Assembly: GCA_937890745.1 (NCBI GenBank)
Contig: CALADH010000090.1
Coordinates: forward strand, 21,273-85,272
DNA: 64,000 nt
Source: Scybalocola_A sp900557175
Lineage (GTDB): Bacteria; Bacillota; Clostridia; Lachnospirales; Lachnospiraceae
Direction of reading: 5' to 3'
A program made the translations under genes and the position numbers. Positions 54,493 through 63,971 of the stretch are shown one piece after another. The notes beneath the pieces are model-generated. The model was not told where the DNA came from. It saw nothing but the letters and a program-made list of their open reading frames with translations, and did no database searches. Numbering within the stretch: the stretch's first letter is position 1; every line of letters begins with the position of its first letter.

Positions 54493-54521
54493 AGTATACC
54501 TAACCGTGGAACAGCTGTCAA
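54493..54521 (-). promoter_or_regulatory. promoter of copA-csoR
   Basis: Read on the minus strand: TTGACA at 54521-54516, 17 bases, then TATACT at 54498-54493. The CsoR operator begins about 8 bases downstream. Confidence 0.88.
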
Positions 54522-54648
54522 TGATTTTATTAAATATTTCAAAGCTTTAAACTGGAAATAACAAGGAAAATCATGTATGATTAACGAAGTGACGGTGCTG
54601 GCAGCACTGTGTAAAGAAATCAGAAGATGATAAAAGGAGAGCATAAAA

Positions 54649-55569
54649 ATGAGAAAAATTGAACTTGGAAAAAGCAAAATGATGGTGCCGGTTGTTGCAG
54701 CGGGATGTATGCGCCTTAATGGCCTTGAGCTAAAGGCGGCGGCTTCCTTTATTGATAAGGCAATGTCCCTCGGTGTGAATTTTTTTGAACATGCGGATAT
54801 TTACGGCGGCGGTGAATGTGAAAAGCTTTTCGCGAAGGCATGCGATATGAAACCGTCGGTGCGCGAGAAGATGATTTTGCAGTCAAAGTGCGGTATTGTG
54901 CCGGGAAAAATGTATGATTTTTCAAAGACGCATATTTTAAACAGCGTGGACGGCATTTTAGAGCGGCTGCACACAGAATATTTAGACGTGCTTGTCCTTC
55001 ACCGCCCGGATGCGCTTATGGAGCCGGAGGAGGTTGCCGAAGCCTTTGATATTTTGAAAAAAAGCGGTAAGGTCCGGCATTTTGGCGTTTCAAATCATAA
55101 GCCGTCACAGATTGCACTGCTTCAGAAATATTTATCCGAGCCGCTTGTCACAGATCAGCTTCAGTTTTCAATTACAAATTCGTCGATGGTTGAAAACGGC
55201 ATGGAAGTGAATATGACGACACCCGGCGCTGCAGACAGAGACGGCAGTGTCCTTGATTACTGTCGCTTAAACGACATTACAATTCAGACATGGTCTCCGT
55301 TCCAATATGGATTTTTTGAGGGCGTTTTCCTCGGGAATGATAAGTTCCCGGAGCTAAATCATGTCATTGATGAAATTGCAGCAAAGTACGGCGTGACCAA
55401 TACAACAATTGCTGCGGCATGGATTTTAAGACATCCGGCGAAGATGCAGCTTATTGCGGGAACAATGAATGAGCGCCGTCTTGAGTCAATTTGTGCGGCA
55501 TCAGATGTGACACTTGAACGTGAGGAATGGTATAAAATTTATCTTGCCGGCGGTCATATATTACCTTAA
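54649..55569 (+). CDS. aldo/keto reductase (YdhF-like)
   Basis: A TIM-barrel NADPH reductase. The catalytic set is Asp and Tyr in HADIYGGG (about 49-52), Lys in LQSKCGI and His in VLHRPDAL. The NADPH-binding C-terminus includes [14 protein letters not shown]. An AAGGAGAG site precedes ATG 54649. It is transcribed divergently from copA, with about 125 bases between them. Length (306) is usual. The substrate is unknown. Confidence 0.92.
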   Translation: MRKIELGKSKMMVPVVAAGCMRLNGLELKAAASFIDKAMSLGVNFFEHADIYGGGECEKLFAKACDMKPSVREKMILQSKCGIVPGKMYDFSKTHILNSVDGILERLHTEYLDVLVLHRPDALMEPEEVAEAFDILKKSGKVRHFGVSNHKPSQIALLQKYLSEPLVTDQLQFSITNSSMVENGMEVNMTTPGAADRDGSVLDYCRLNDITIQTWSPFQYGFFEGVFLGNDKFPELNHVIDEIAAKYGVTNTTIAAAWILRHPAKMQLIAGTMNERRLESICAASDVTLEREEWYKIYLAGGHILP

Positions 55570-55615
55570 TGTTACAAAAAAATCAAAAAAAATGTAATAA
55601 ATTTCCATTTTTATA

Positions 55616-55644
55616 TTGTGCAATAACTGGAAATATAATATAAT
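55616..55644 (+). promoter_or_regulatory. promoter of the GH85 gene
   Basis: TTGTGC at 55616-55621, 17 bases, then a perfect TATAAT at 55639-55644. The leader would be roughly 92 bases and contains a short open frame. Confidence 0.7.
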
Positions 55645-55700
55645 CTACTGGCATATATTTCTGTGAAATTTTATGAAAAGTTCATAATGAGAGGGAGAAT

Positions 55701-55763
55701 ATGACGGAAAATATGACAAAGTGTATGAAAGGATATTGGTGCAATGAAAAAAGGAAATTTTAA
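55701..55763 (+). CDS. short leader open frame overlapping the GH85 start, 20 aa
   Basis: ATG 55701 follows a good GAGGGAG site and is read for 20 codons to TAA 55761-55763. It overlaps the GH85 start (55744) in another frame. GH85 itself has a weaker AAAGGA site with a 10-base gap. Translation of the leader could open or block the GH85 start. No amino-acid enrichment typical of an attenuator peptide is visible. It could also be chance. Confidence 0.35.
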   Translation: MTENMTKCMKGYWCNEKRKF

Positions 55764-58700
55764 GCGATTTGGTTCAGGTTTCATGGCAATGGCAATGATT
55801 GCATCCTCGATTGCAGGCACTGGTATGACAGTGTATGCGGCAACGCCGGGAAAAGACGGTTCAGCAGAAATGAACGAGTCTTATGCATCTCATGAATCAC
55901 TTATGCCGATTGGCCCGTCCTTTAGTGTAGCAACACTTTTGGAATGGACACCGGAATCAGATCCGGATGCACAGTACAGCAGAGCGAGCATTCCTCTAGC
56001 TGACAGAAAAGGTGGATTTGTTGTAAATCCAAAAGCAAATCCAGAGGCAAAGCTGATGCTTTGTTCATTGGCAAATGCAACACACGATGAGACAAGTGCT
56101 CAGGGAACAGAGGACTTTATGAGCTGGTCTTTTAACTACTGGCAGTATACAGATTCATTTGTTTACTGGTCAGGCTCCGAGGAAGGTCTTATTTGTCTTC
56201 CGACTGGAGAATTTACAGATGCCGCACATACGAACGGTGTTCCGGTTGTGGCAACGCTCGGTTTCCCGTGGGGGACGGGAGACGGCTATGTAGAGGAAGT
56301 CAGTGCATTTTGTCAGAAAGCGGCTGACGGAAGCTTTCCGGTAGCAGACAAGATGATTGAACTTATGGATTACTATGGTTTTGACGGCTATTTCTTTAAT
56401 CAGGAATCCTACGGCTGTAACTCAGAAATTGCAACACGTCTTAACGAAATGATTCATTATATGCGCGCGAAGCGTCCGGATATGCTTATAAGCTGGTATG
56501 ATTCCATGACTTATCCTGGGGGCAATGTTTCGTATCAGGATTCAATTAATGATACAAATAAGGGATGGATGGAAAAAGGCGCAGACGGCAGCGTTGGTAT
56601 TAATGAATTCTTTTTAAACTATAACTGGAATGATTCTAAAGTGGCAACAACAATCGAGACAATGAATTCTATCGGAAGAAACCAGTTTGATGCTTTTGCC
56701 GGTCTTGATGTGCAGCAGAACGGTATGAATACAGCATTTAGAGATCACCAGCTTTTAGATGAAGATGGAAAATTAAAATTATCAATGGCTTTATATTGTC
56801 CGAACTCTACGCTCGGAAATTCTACAAGCGGTGCGAATTTCCATGAAGTAGAGCAGGATTTTTATGTAAACTCAGCTTCCGATCCGCGTGTGGAGGTGTC
56901 TGATCCGACAAATGCAGGAAATAGTGACTGGGTTGGTATGTCCCGCTTTTTTGCGGACAAGACACCTGTTTTAGGTGCGCCTTTTGTTACAAACTTTAAT
57001 TCGGGACATGGTGTCGGTTATTGGGTTGATGGTCAGCTTTCAAGAGATAAGGCGTGGAGCTATCAGTCGAACCAGGATGTGATGCCGACATGGACATGGA
57101 TTATTGATTCTGAGGGTTCAAAACTTTCAGGAAGCTATGATTTTACAGATGCCTATAACGGCGGAACATCTATTAAGTTTTCAGGCAGCCTTTCTGCCGG
57201 AAAGCCAAACAATATTATGCTTTACAGCACAGATATTGATGTCACAAACGGCATGAAGATGAGTCTTACAACAAAAAATGGCGGCAATGCGGCACTTGTT
57301 GCGTACTATGGCGACGCGTCCACAAAGAGTTATGAGGATTGTGAGCAGGTTGTTTATGATTTAAAAGACGGCACTGCCGGTCAGTGGACAACGACAACCG
57401 CCGATATGTCCGAAAAGGCAGGAAAGAAGCTGTATGCTATCGGACTTAAGATTGAAAGTCACAGCGATGTTTCTGACTATAAGATTAACTTAGGCCAGCT
57501 GACAATTACAGAGCAGGATCGTACCGCCCTTGCAGGTCCGGCTTCAGTGACACTGGATGAGATTTTATACCACAATGCTTATGAGGCAGAGGCAAGAATC
57601 TTTTGGGATGCAGTTGACGGGGCTGTCTCTTATGAAATTTATAAGGTAAAGGCAGATGGGACAAGCCGGCTGATTATGGAAACACCGAACACAGCATTTT
57701 ATATTCCGAGCGTTGTCAGGGATTTTGACGAGGAAGATGTGACATTAAAGATTGTGCCGATCAATGCAAACGGTGTCCGTGGTCAGGGCAGCCAGCTTAC
57801 AATTGACTGGCAGTATACAAATGAAGATTCTGAAAAATATGAGAAAGAAGAATTTGAAAATGTCTGCCTCAATGCTGAAGTTACAGATGTTTCACAGGCA
57901 AATGATTCTGAGCCGGCCTCAAAGGCGCTTGACGGCACAGCATTAAACGGTTCCAAGTGGTGTGCAACAAATGCACAGACAGGCCACATGGATATCAGGC
58001 TTGACAAAGAGGTGACTGTAAAACGCTGGCGTGTAGAACATGCACAGTACGGCGGTGAGGATGTACTCATGAATACGGTTGATTTTGCGCTGGAATACAA
58101 AGATCCGACATCAGGTGCATGGAAAGAAGCAAAGCGCATTCAGAACAACACGGCGGCAGTGACGGATGTACTTCTTGATACGCCGGTAACAGCACAGGAA
58201 TGGCGTCTTAAAATTTACGATGACGGCACCTCTCCGTGGGGCGGTATCCGTATTTACGAGTGGCAGATGTTTGAATCTGACCAGTTTCCTCAGACAGAAC
58301 CGGTGCTTATCCATTTTGCAGGTGCACAAAATAACGCAGGCGCCACAGATACATTTACTTTAAGAAATGTGCCAAATGGTGATGTTGTTAAAGTTTATAC
58401 AAAAAATGGCGATACATATAAGGAAATCGGTTCTGCAACAGCACAATCCAAGGCGGCTGCGGCAACCGTAACGATTGAAAACTTAGATTTCGGTACAGCA
58501 GAAGCCGGCCGTGTTTATTATACGACAACAGCATTGAGTGCTAAGGAAAGTATAAAACAGAGTGCACGTTTTGAAGCTGAAAATGCTAAGAAGTCGGAGC
58601 CGGCAACAGAGGTAACATTTGAAAAATATTCCCAGCCGGGTTCTGCAAGCTCATCAAACGGTGATGATATTTTTGTTTCGATGACAGTCACCGGTTTAAA

Positions 58701-61050
58701 TGAGGGCGATGTTGTTTATGTTTATGATGCCGAGCCGCTCACACGTGAGAAAAATACGGCATCGTGGACAAAAACATCACTTCCGGTAGCAGCGGGAGAG
58801 ACTTCGGCAGTTATTCACGGTGTACGTATTGTCCGCGCAGGAGGGAAACTGACGCTTCAGATAAAGAGAGGCGGACAGCTTATTTCTGATAAATATACAG
58901 TGGAAACACCAAAGTTTGAGGAGCCGAAGGCGAAGATTAAGCTGAATGCAGTCAGTGTTCTCGGCGAGTCTTTAGACGGTGTGACTTATGGTATTTATGA
59001 CGGTGAAGGCAAGCGTATCGGCGAAGCAGCATCCGATGCTTTGGCAGAAGTTACAACAGGCAGTACTTATACATTAAAATGTGAGAAAGTACCGGAGGGT
59101 TACCGCATCAGTAATACAGAGCCTCAGATTATTGTTGTGACAGAAGGTAAAACGTACGAAATCAAAGTAACGATTGAACCAAATTCAGATAAGCCTATTG
59201 TGACAGAGGTGACTGTATTACCGGCAACAGCAAAGGTAACAAAAGGCGCTGTACAGCAGTTTACAGCGAATGTGACAGGTATTAATAATCCGGATAAAAC
59301 TGTAAAATGGTCTGTGACAGGTGCAAATTCATCTGCGACAGCAATTGATCAGACAGGCCTTTTGGCTGTCGGTGCAGATGAGACAGCCAAAAGCCTTACG
59401 GTGAAGGCCGTATCTTCTGCCGATGAGACAAAATCAGCGGAAGCAAAGGTTACAGTCGAGGAGAAAGCGACAGAAACAGAAAATGTTGCGTTTAATGCAG
59501 CCATTGTCGGTTATAACGGACAGGCACTCGGCGGGGCACAGGGACCTGAAAACTTATTTGACGGTGATAAGACAAATACTGAGACAGGCAAATGGATGGA
59601 AAAAGGCAGCAATTTATGGGTAGCCTTTGATATCGGAGAAAGCCGTCAGGTGACAGGGCTTACAATGCATCATGTCGGCGTGGCAGAAGATGCAGCCGGC
59701 GGCAAAATGAACACAGCAAACTATGAATTTTATATTTTAAATGAAAACAAGGTTTCTGTGGACAGCCTGTTTGCAATGAGTGCCGATGAAAGAAATACAG
59801 TACTGGCAGATAACGGCAACTGGATACAGCTTGATAAAACATCCGATAATGTTGAGAATGTGACAAATAATACATTTAATACAACAGGCCGTATCTTTAA
59901 ACTGAATGTCAGCAGACCAGATACAACAGGACAGGAAGCCTGTGTACGTATTTACGAGCTTGAGCTTAATGCGCCGAAGAAGGCGGAAGTTCCTGTGGAT
60001 AAGGCTGTGCTGAACAGTTATATTGCTGAGGCAGAGAAGTTAAATAAGGCAGAGTATACAGCGGACAGTTGGGCAAAGCTTGAAGAAGCGCTGGCACAGG
60101 CACAGGCGGTTGCAAATAATAACGATGCAGATCAGACAATGGTCAATAATGCGGCATCAGCACTCCGCGATGCAATGGATAAGCTTGTCAAAGGCGCAGA
60201 CAAATCAGTGTTAAAGCAGAATATTGAAATTGTACAAAATGAGTTAAAAGAAACGGATTATACACCGGATAGCTGGGCGGCAGTAAAAAAAGCACTTGAT
60301 GAAGCCATTGCGGTGGATAACGATGCAAATGCATCACAGGAAACTGTAAATACAGCGGTGAAAAATCTTTCAGATGCTGTTGCGGCACTTGTAGGGCGTG
60401 CAGATTTGTCAGGACTTCTTTCGGCAATCGAAGCTGCGAAAGCGCTTCAGGAAAAAGATTATTCTGTAAATTCATGGCAGATTTTTGTGGATGCCTATGA
60501 AAGAGCACAGGGAATTGCAGGAAATCTTAACGCAACACAGGACGCTGTTGATGAGGCACTGTTACAGCTTGAAAGCGCTGTTGCTTCTTTAGAAAAGGCA
60601 GGAAATCCGAATGAGCTTAAGGCTTTAGTGGACAAAGCAAAAGCACTTGATCTTGATAAGTATACAAATGAGAGTGCCGAGGCAATCCGCCAGGCAGTTT
60701 CAAATGCTGAGGCTGCAATTGAGGGACGTGAGAGCGATGAAAACTTAAAAGCTGCTTACGATGCGCTTGAAAAAGCAATTGCGGATGCAAAAGAAAAACC
60801 ATCGACACCGGTTGTCCCTGAAAATCCGGGTGACGGCAATAAACCGGGTGACGGCAATAAACCGGGCGGCGGCAATAAACCGGGCGATAATAACAAACCG
60901 GGCAGCGGCAATAGCAATAAACCGGAAGCACCAAAAACAGGTGATACAATGAATATTGGTCTTTGGGCAGGTATCATGTCGGTGTCATTGACTGCCGTGA
61001 TTGCAGTATCTGCGGTTATTGTTGTAAAAAGACGCAAAAAAAGTAAATAA
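55744..61050 (+). CDS. cell-wall-anchored GH85 endo-beta-N-acetylglucosaminidase, 1768 aa
   Basis: Residues 1-32 are a signal peptide ending in TVYAAT. The GH85 catalytic domain is at about 50-600, with FDGYFFNQESYG and the catalytic Asn219-Gln-Glu221. This enzyme cuts the chitobiose core of N-glycans on host proteins. Modules that follow are a CBM32/F5-8C domain at about 705-848, Ig-like parts, a Big_2 domain near 1150-1235 (VTEVTVLPATAKVTKG), a second F5/8C domain at 1245-1415 and four FIVAR-like helical repeats at 1420-1690. A GDGNKPG-rich linker and a sorting signal APKTGD precede a TM helix and KRRKKSK. The motif has Ala where Leu is usual. The protein probably feeds glycans to the cell. 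Confidence 0.92.
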   Translation: MKKGNFKRFGSGFMAMAMIASSIAGTGMTVYAATPGKDGSAEMNESYASHESLMPIGPSFSVATLLEWTPESDPDAQYSRASIPLADRKGGFVVNPKANPEAKLMLCSLANATHDETSAQGTEDFMSWSFNYWQYTDSFVYWSGSEEGLICLPTGEFTDAAHTNGVPVVATLGFPWGTGDGYVEEVSAFCQKAADGSFPVADKMIELMDYYGFDGYFFNQESYGCNSEIATRLNEMIHYMRAKRPDMLISWYDSMTYPGGNVSYQDSINDTNKGWMEKGADGSVGINEFFLNYNWNDSKVATTIETMNSIGRNQFDAFAGLDVQQNGMNTAFRDHQLLDEDGKLKLSMALYCPNSTLGNSTSGANFHEVEQDFYVNSASDPRVEVSDPTNAGNSDWVGMSRFFADKTPVLGAPFVTNFNSGHGVGYWVDGQLSRDKAWSYQSNQDVMPTWTWIIDSEGSKLSGSYDFTDAYNGGTSIKFSGSLSAGKPNNIMLYSTDIDVTNGMKMSLTTKNGGNAALVAYYGDASTKSYEDCEQVVYDLKDGTAGQWTTTTADMSEKAGKKLYAIGLKIESHSDVSDYKINLGQLTITEQDRTALAGPASVTLDEILYHNAYEAEARIFWDAVDGAVSYEIYKVKADGTSRLIMETPNTAFYIPSVVRDFDEEDVTLKIVPINANGVRGQGSQLTIDWQYTNEDSEKYEKEEFENVCLNAEVTDVSQANDSEPASKALDGTALNGSKWCATNAQTGHMDIRLDKEVTVKRWRVEHAQYGGEDVLMNTVDFALEYKDPTSGAWKEAKRIQNNTAAVTDVLLDTPVTAQEWRLKIYDDGTSPWGGIRIYEWQMFESDQFPQTEPVLIHFAGAQNNAGATDTFTLRNVPNGDVVKVYTKNGDTYKEIGSATAQSKAAAATVTIENLDFGTAEAGRVYYTTTALSAKESIKQSARFEAENAKKSEPATEVTFEKYSQPGSASSSNGDDIFVSMTVTGLNEGDVVYVYDAEPLTREKNTASWTKTSLPVAAGETSAVIHGVRIVRAGGKLTLQIKRGGQLISDKYTVETPKFEEPKAKIKLNAVSVLGESLDGVTYGIYDGEGKRIGEAASDALAEVTTGSTYTLKCEKVPEGYRISNTEPQIIVVTEGKTYEIKVTIEPNSDKPIVTEVTVLPATAKVTKGAVQQFTANVTGINNPDKTVKWSVTGANSSATAIDQTGLLAVGADETAKSLTVKAVSSADETKSAEAKVTVEEKATETENVAFNAAIVGYNGQALGGAQGPENLFDGDKTNTETGKWMEKGSNLWVAFDIGESRQVTGLTMHHVGVAEDAAGGKMNTANYEFYILNENKVSVDSLFAMSADERNTVLADNGNWIQLDKTSDNVENVTNNTFNTTGRIFKLNVSRPDTTGQEACVRIYELELNAPKKAEVPVDKAVLNSYIAEAEKLNKAEYTADSWAKLEEALAQAQAVANNNDADQTMVNNAASALRDAMDKLVKGADKSVLKQNIEIVQNELKETDYTPDSWAAVKKALDEAIAVDNDANASQETVNTAVKNLSDAVAALVGRADLSGLLSAIEAAKALQEKDYSVNSWQIFVDAYERAQGIAGNLNATQDAVDEALLQLESAVASLEKAGNPNELKALVDKAKALDLDKYTNESAEAIRQAVSNAEAAIEGRESDENLKAAYDALEKAIADAKEKPSTPVVPENPGDGNKPGDGNKPGGGNKPGDNNKPGSGNSNKPEAPKTGDTMNIGLWAGIMSVSLTAVIAVSAVIVVKRRKKSK

Positions 61051-61059
61051 TTGTTAATT

Positions 61060-61126
61060 AAAAAGGCCTCCGATATCTTTGAAAACTGTGTAAAATAGCA
61101 GTATCAAAGGTCATCGGGGCCTTTTT
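61060..61126. terminator. bidirectional terminator after the GH85 gene
   Basis: AAAAAGGCC.CCGAT..CTTTGA pairs with TCAAAG..ATCGG.GGCCTTTTT around a 21-base loop. It ends the GH85 gene and the converging ABC transporter genes. Confidence 0.85.
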
Positions 61127-61129
61127 GAT

Positions 61130-62704
61130 TTACTTTAACCGAAATGTTTTCGGCGCATATTTGTAAATAAGAAAAAGAGCCAGCAATGTATAAATGACTG
61201 TAAAGCCAACGACACACAGTGAAAAAATCAGTGTGGACATCTGAAGTTTAATAAACAGATAACAGAAAACGTAGGTTATCATTGAAACAATACTGTAGGT
61301 ATGACTTTTTGATGTCATGTGAATGTCATAGGGCTGCAGCAGGTAGTACATGACAAGATAGTGCAGCGAAAAAAATGCGGCCATAAAAAGGATAGATACA
61401 GGCAGCAAAATATAATTCAGCGGCTGTGATGCGCCGCCGCTTAAGGCAAGTAAAAGCGGAAGGCCGGCTGCAATGACAAGCGCCGGAATCATATTGATTT
61501 TAATCATTGTCAGAAGTCTTGTCTTAAAAACTTCCAAAAGAGTTTTCGGTTTTCTGTAAAAATTGTATGTCAGCATACTGTGGTCGCAGTTAAAAAACAT
61601 AGCTTGTGTGATTGTTGTTCCACGGTTTATAAGATACATGATAAAGACAAAATACGGCAGCATGGATTCTGTAACAAACCGGAAGCTTTTCTTCATGTTA
61701 TCATTAAATAGGGTGGCTGCCACAGCAGCGGCAAGAATGACAAGTAAAATCAGCGTCTGTTTTTTTGCCGCTGTTGTCAAAAGCTTTTTATGGCGTTTGA
61801 CAAAAATATCATTAAAATAAGCATAACCTTTTTTAGAAGAAGTTATTTTTTCATCGGAAAGATGTGTCAAATATGTTTTTTGCTGTGTGGCTGCGGCATT
61901 TTCAGTGACATTAAAAACAACCGTTTCTTTTGTCAATGTTTTCTTGTAAAGTCTTCGATAGCTGCTCTCAGAAGTACGCCATAAAAATCTCAGAGCCAAA
62001 GGCGCAGCTGCAAGTGAAAACAGCGCTGCTGCCGCGAAGGCAGGTGAGGGAATGCTGATATGTAAAAACGGAAGTCCGTAACCGGCAGCTGCGGTGATAC
62101 CCAACAGTGAGAAGGTAAATTTCCAGTTGCGCTCTGATAAAAGCAGCCCTTTTTTGTTAAAAATATAGAAAGCGCAGGACGACCATACGACTTTCCCGGC
62201 AGCTGCAAAAATCGGAAGGCAGAGGCAGTATAAAACCGGGACATGACAGAGCCGTCCGAAAATAAGTCCGGCCGGGATAAACCCGATGAATTGTCCGCCG
62301 ATATAAAGGAGTAAATCTGAAATTGCCAGACGTCGGGCATTGATATGCATCAGCACATGGGCATAGTATTTTTCCTTTGTCGCTGTCATCAGCTCGTTAT
62401 TGACGATAGCGCCGGAGAGTGTCATGCAAAACAGAAGATGCATATAGCTTTCATCGATACTGCCGGGGATATAATACACCGGTAAGTAAACAAAAAGCCC
62501 GAGATAAAAAAGTTTTCCGAAGAATATCATAAAAATATCCTTGAGTATGGTAAGGATTGTCAAAAGATGTTTCATCCACGCCTTTTTATAAAAATCCTCG
62601 CGAATCAGCTTTTTTATGAGCGGAAGTTTTCTCAGTCTGTAAATAAAACTGTTGAAGCTGTAGGCGTGAGAAAGGCGCATGATGGTTGTCAGTGTATGAA
62701 TCAT
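61130..62704 (-). CDS. ABC transporter permease, 524 aa
   Basis: About twelve membrane helices are predicted, with a long central cytosolic loop rich in Lys and Thr. The first helices are preceded by RLRKLPLIKKLIREDFYKKAW. It is not recognised as a named family, but the size and layout fit two-component exporters such as YhaP/EcsB-like permeases. The start overlaps the stop of the ATPase gene (ATGA) on the minus strand. It is probably an exporter of a peptide or lipid. Confidence 0.8.
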   Translation of the reverse strand: MIHTLTTIMRLSHAYSFNSFIYRLRKLPLIKKLIREDFYKKAWMKHLLTILTILKDIFMIFFGKLFYLGLFVYLPVYYIPGSIDESYMHLLFCMTLSGAIVNNELMTATKEKYYAHVLMHINARRLAISDLLLYIGGQFIGFIPAGLIFGRLCHVPVLYCLCLPIFAAAGKVVWSSCAFYIFNKKGLLLSERNWKFTFSLLGITAAAGYGLPFLHISIPSPAFAAAALFSLAAAPLALRFLWRTSESSYRRLYKKTLTKETVVFNVTENAAATQQKTYLTHLSDEKITSSKKGYAYFNDIFVKRHKKLLTTAAKKQTLILLVILAAAVAATLFNDNMKKSFRFVTESMLPYFVFIMYLINRGTTITQAMFFNCDHSMLTYNFYRKPKTLLEVFKTRLLTMIKINMIPALVIAAGLPLLLALSGGASQPLNYILLPVSILFMAAFFSLHYLVMYYLLQPYDIHMTSKSHTYSIVSMITYVFCYLFIKLQMSTLIFSLCVVGFTVIYTLLALFLIYKYAPKTFRLK

Positions 62705-63408
62705 TGGCTGTCACCCCGCAGTGCATCAATAATTTTATTTTTAAAGTTTTCTGAATCCAAATCTTCCTTATCGATGCTTTCAAGAATACCGTTGTTTAAA
62801 ATAACAATTTCATCACATAAATCCAGTGCCAGCTCCATAATATGTGTCGAAAAAATAAGGATATGTTCACTTTTGATAGATTTTAAAAGCTGTTTCATTT
62901 CATCGGCAACAACAACGTCAAGAGATGTCAGCGGTTCATCCAGCAGCAGAATGGAAGGACTTGCAATGATGTGGATAAGCATCTGCATTTTATTTTTCAT
63001 GCCGTGGGAATAATCGCGCATCAGCCGATCTCTGTCGGCGGCGTCTATTTTTACTAAGTCCATATATTCGTCGGCCGTTTTCGGATTTTTTATCTGCTTT
63101 CGGTTAATATCGATGAAAAAATGAATAAACTCCCGACCGGTAAGAAATTCAGGCACAACAGGTGTTGATAAAACGTAGCCGATATCATCGGAGGTCAAAG
63201 TCTGCTGGCTGCCGTCATCGTTCATCAGGAAAAAACGTCCGCCATCAATGTCAAGGTCGTCGTTGATACAGTTAAAAAGTGTCGTCTTTCCGGCGCCATT
63301 GCGTCCCAAAAGTCCGTAAATCCGGCCTTTCTCAAAGGTAAAAGAAGCCCCGGAAAGCACTTTCTTATGGTCAAAATGTTTTTCTATAGATTCTAAAATT
63401 AATTTCAT
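62701..63408 (-). CDS. ABC transporter ATP-binding protein
   Basis: Walker A GRNGAGKTT lies at about 35-43, a signature YSHGMKNKMQML at about 130, and Walker B ILLLDEPLTSLD after it. The D- and H-loops (FSTHIMELA) follow. The length of 235 fits a single-domain exporter ATPase of the ABC-2/Ecs type. An CGGAGGA site precedes the start. The permease gene follows with a 4-base overlap, so they form one operon. Confidence 0.93.
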   Translation of the reverse strand: MKLILESIEKHFDHKKVLSGASFTFEKGRIYGLLGRNGAGKTTLFNCINDDLDIDGGRFFLMNDDGSQQTLTSDDIGYVLSTPVVPEFLTGREFIHFFIDINRKQIKNPKTADEYMDLVKIDAADRDRLMRDYSHGMKNKMQMLIHIIASPSILLLDEPLTSLDVVVADEMKQLLKSIKSEHILIFSTHIMELALDLCDEIVILNNGILESIDKEDLDSENFKNKIIDALRGDSQ

Positions 63409-63484
63409 AAATCCTCCGTGTAATTTTTGCTTTGGAATAGTGAAAGTTTTAGTAGGTTAAGGTTTGTCGAGTTGTTTGTGTTTA

Positions 63485-63668
63485 TACGGCGGAGGATGTC
63501 ACGAATTTTTTGTGGCACGCTGACGTTTCCTATTCGAGCCGTGCGCTTATTGTTGGCAGTCGCGCAAATTCGCTTCGCTGGAGCGCTTTGTGCCAACGCT
63601 AGCACAGCTCTCATAACGGAAACTTAAGCTATTGCCACTGCAAAATTGTGACAGACTCTGCCGCCAAA
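63485..63668 (-). repeat. palindromic intergenic repeat, copy 1
   Basis: The ends form an imperfect inverted repeat: GGCGGAGGATGTCAC on the left and GTGACAGACTCTGCCGCC on the right. The inside has ACTGCAAAATT and TTCGCTTCGCTGGAGCG. Read on the minus strand, ATTTTGCAGTGGCAATAGC, TGTGCTAGCGTTGGCAC and AGCGAAGCGAATTT align with copy 2. It is an inverted sister of the repeat at 63797-63971. Confidence 0.7.
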
Positions 63669-63696
63669 CGACAACACACAAACGACACTTGTGGGT

Positions 63697-63790
63697 ATAA
63701 GACAGTAGATATCATACTTCCATTTGTAGAAAACATCTGTTAGCCATTGCCTAACAGTCGTATAGCATATGGAAACTTCTGTCCTATATA
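63697..63790. repeat. hairpin element between the two palindromic repeats
   Basis: CTGTTAG at 63737-63743 and CTAACAG at 63751-63757 form a perfect 7-bp stem. Outer arms GACAG (63701-63705) with CTGTC (63779-63783), and CTTCCAT (63717-63723) with ATGGAA (63769-63774), extend it to about 90 bases. It sits near the middle of the composite palindrome. Confidence 0.65.
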
Positions 63791-63796
63791 TCTGCG

Positions 63797-63971
63797 CAGG
63801 GGCGGCATATCATTTTGCAGTGACGATAGCAAGAATTTCGTGATGAGCGCTGCGCTAGTGACGGCACCGAGCCTGTGTTTGAGCGAAGCGAGTTTTGGCG
63901 AATGCCGTCTATAGACACGCGGCGTTCATAGAAAGGCGCAGCGTATCACCAGAAATGATATGCCGCCCTAT
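63797..63971 (+). repeat. palindromic intergenic repeat, copy 2 (perfect 16-bp terminal inverted repeats)
   Basis: GGGCGGCATATCATTT at 63800-63815 and AAATGATATGCCGCCC at 63953-63968 are perfect inverted copies. The inside has TGCAGTGACGATAGC, GCGCTGCGCTAGTGACGGCAC and GAGCGAAGCGAGTTTTGGCG, which align with copy 1 in reverse orientation. No coding frame is supported. The shape and size fit a MITE-like or structured RNA element. Confidence 0.75.

Noticed and set aside
54441..54677. Longer N-terminus of CopA
   Set aside because: The segment contains the promoter and the CsoR operator on the same strand and overlaps the aldo/keto reductase start. The TTG at 54440 has a ribosome binding site.
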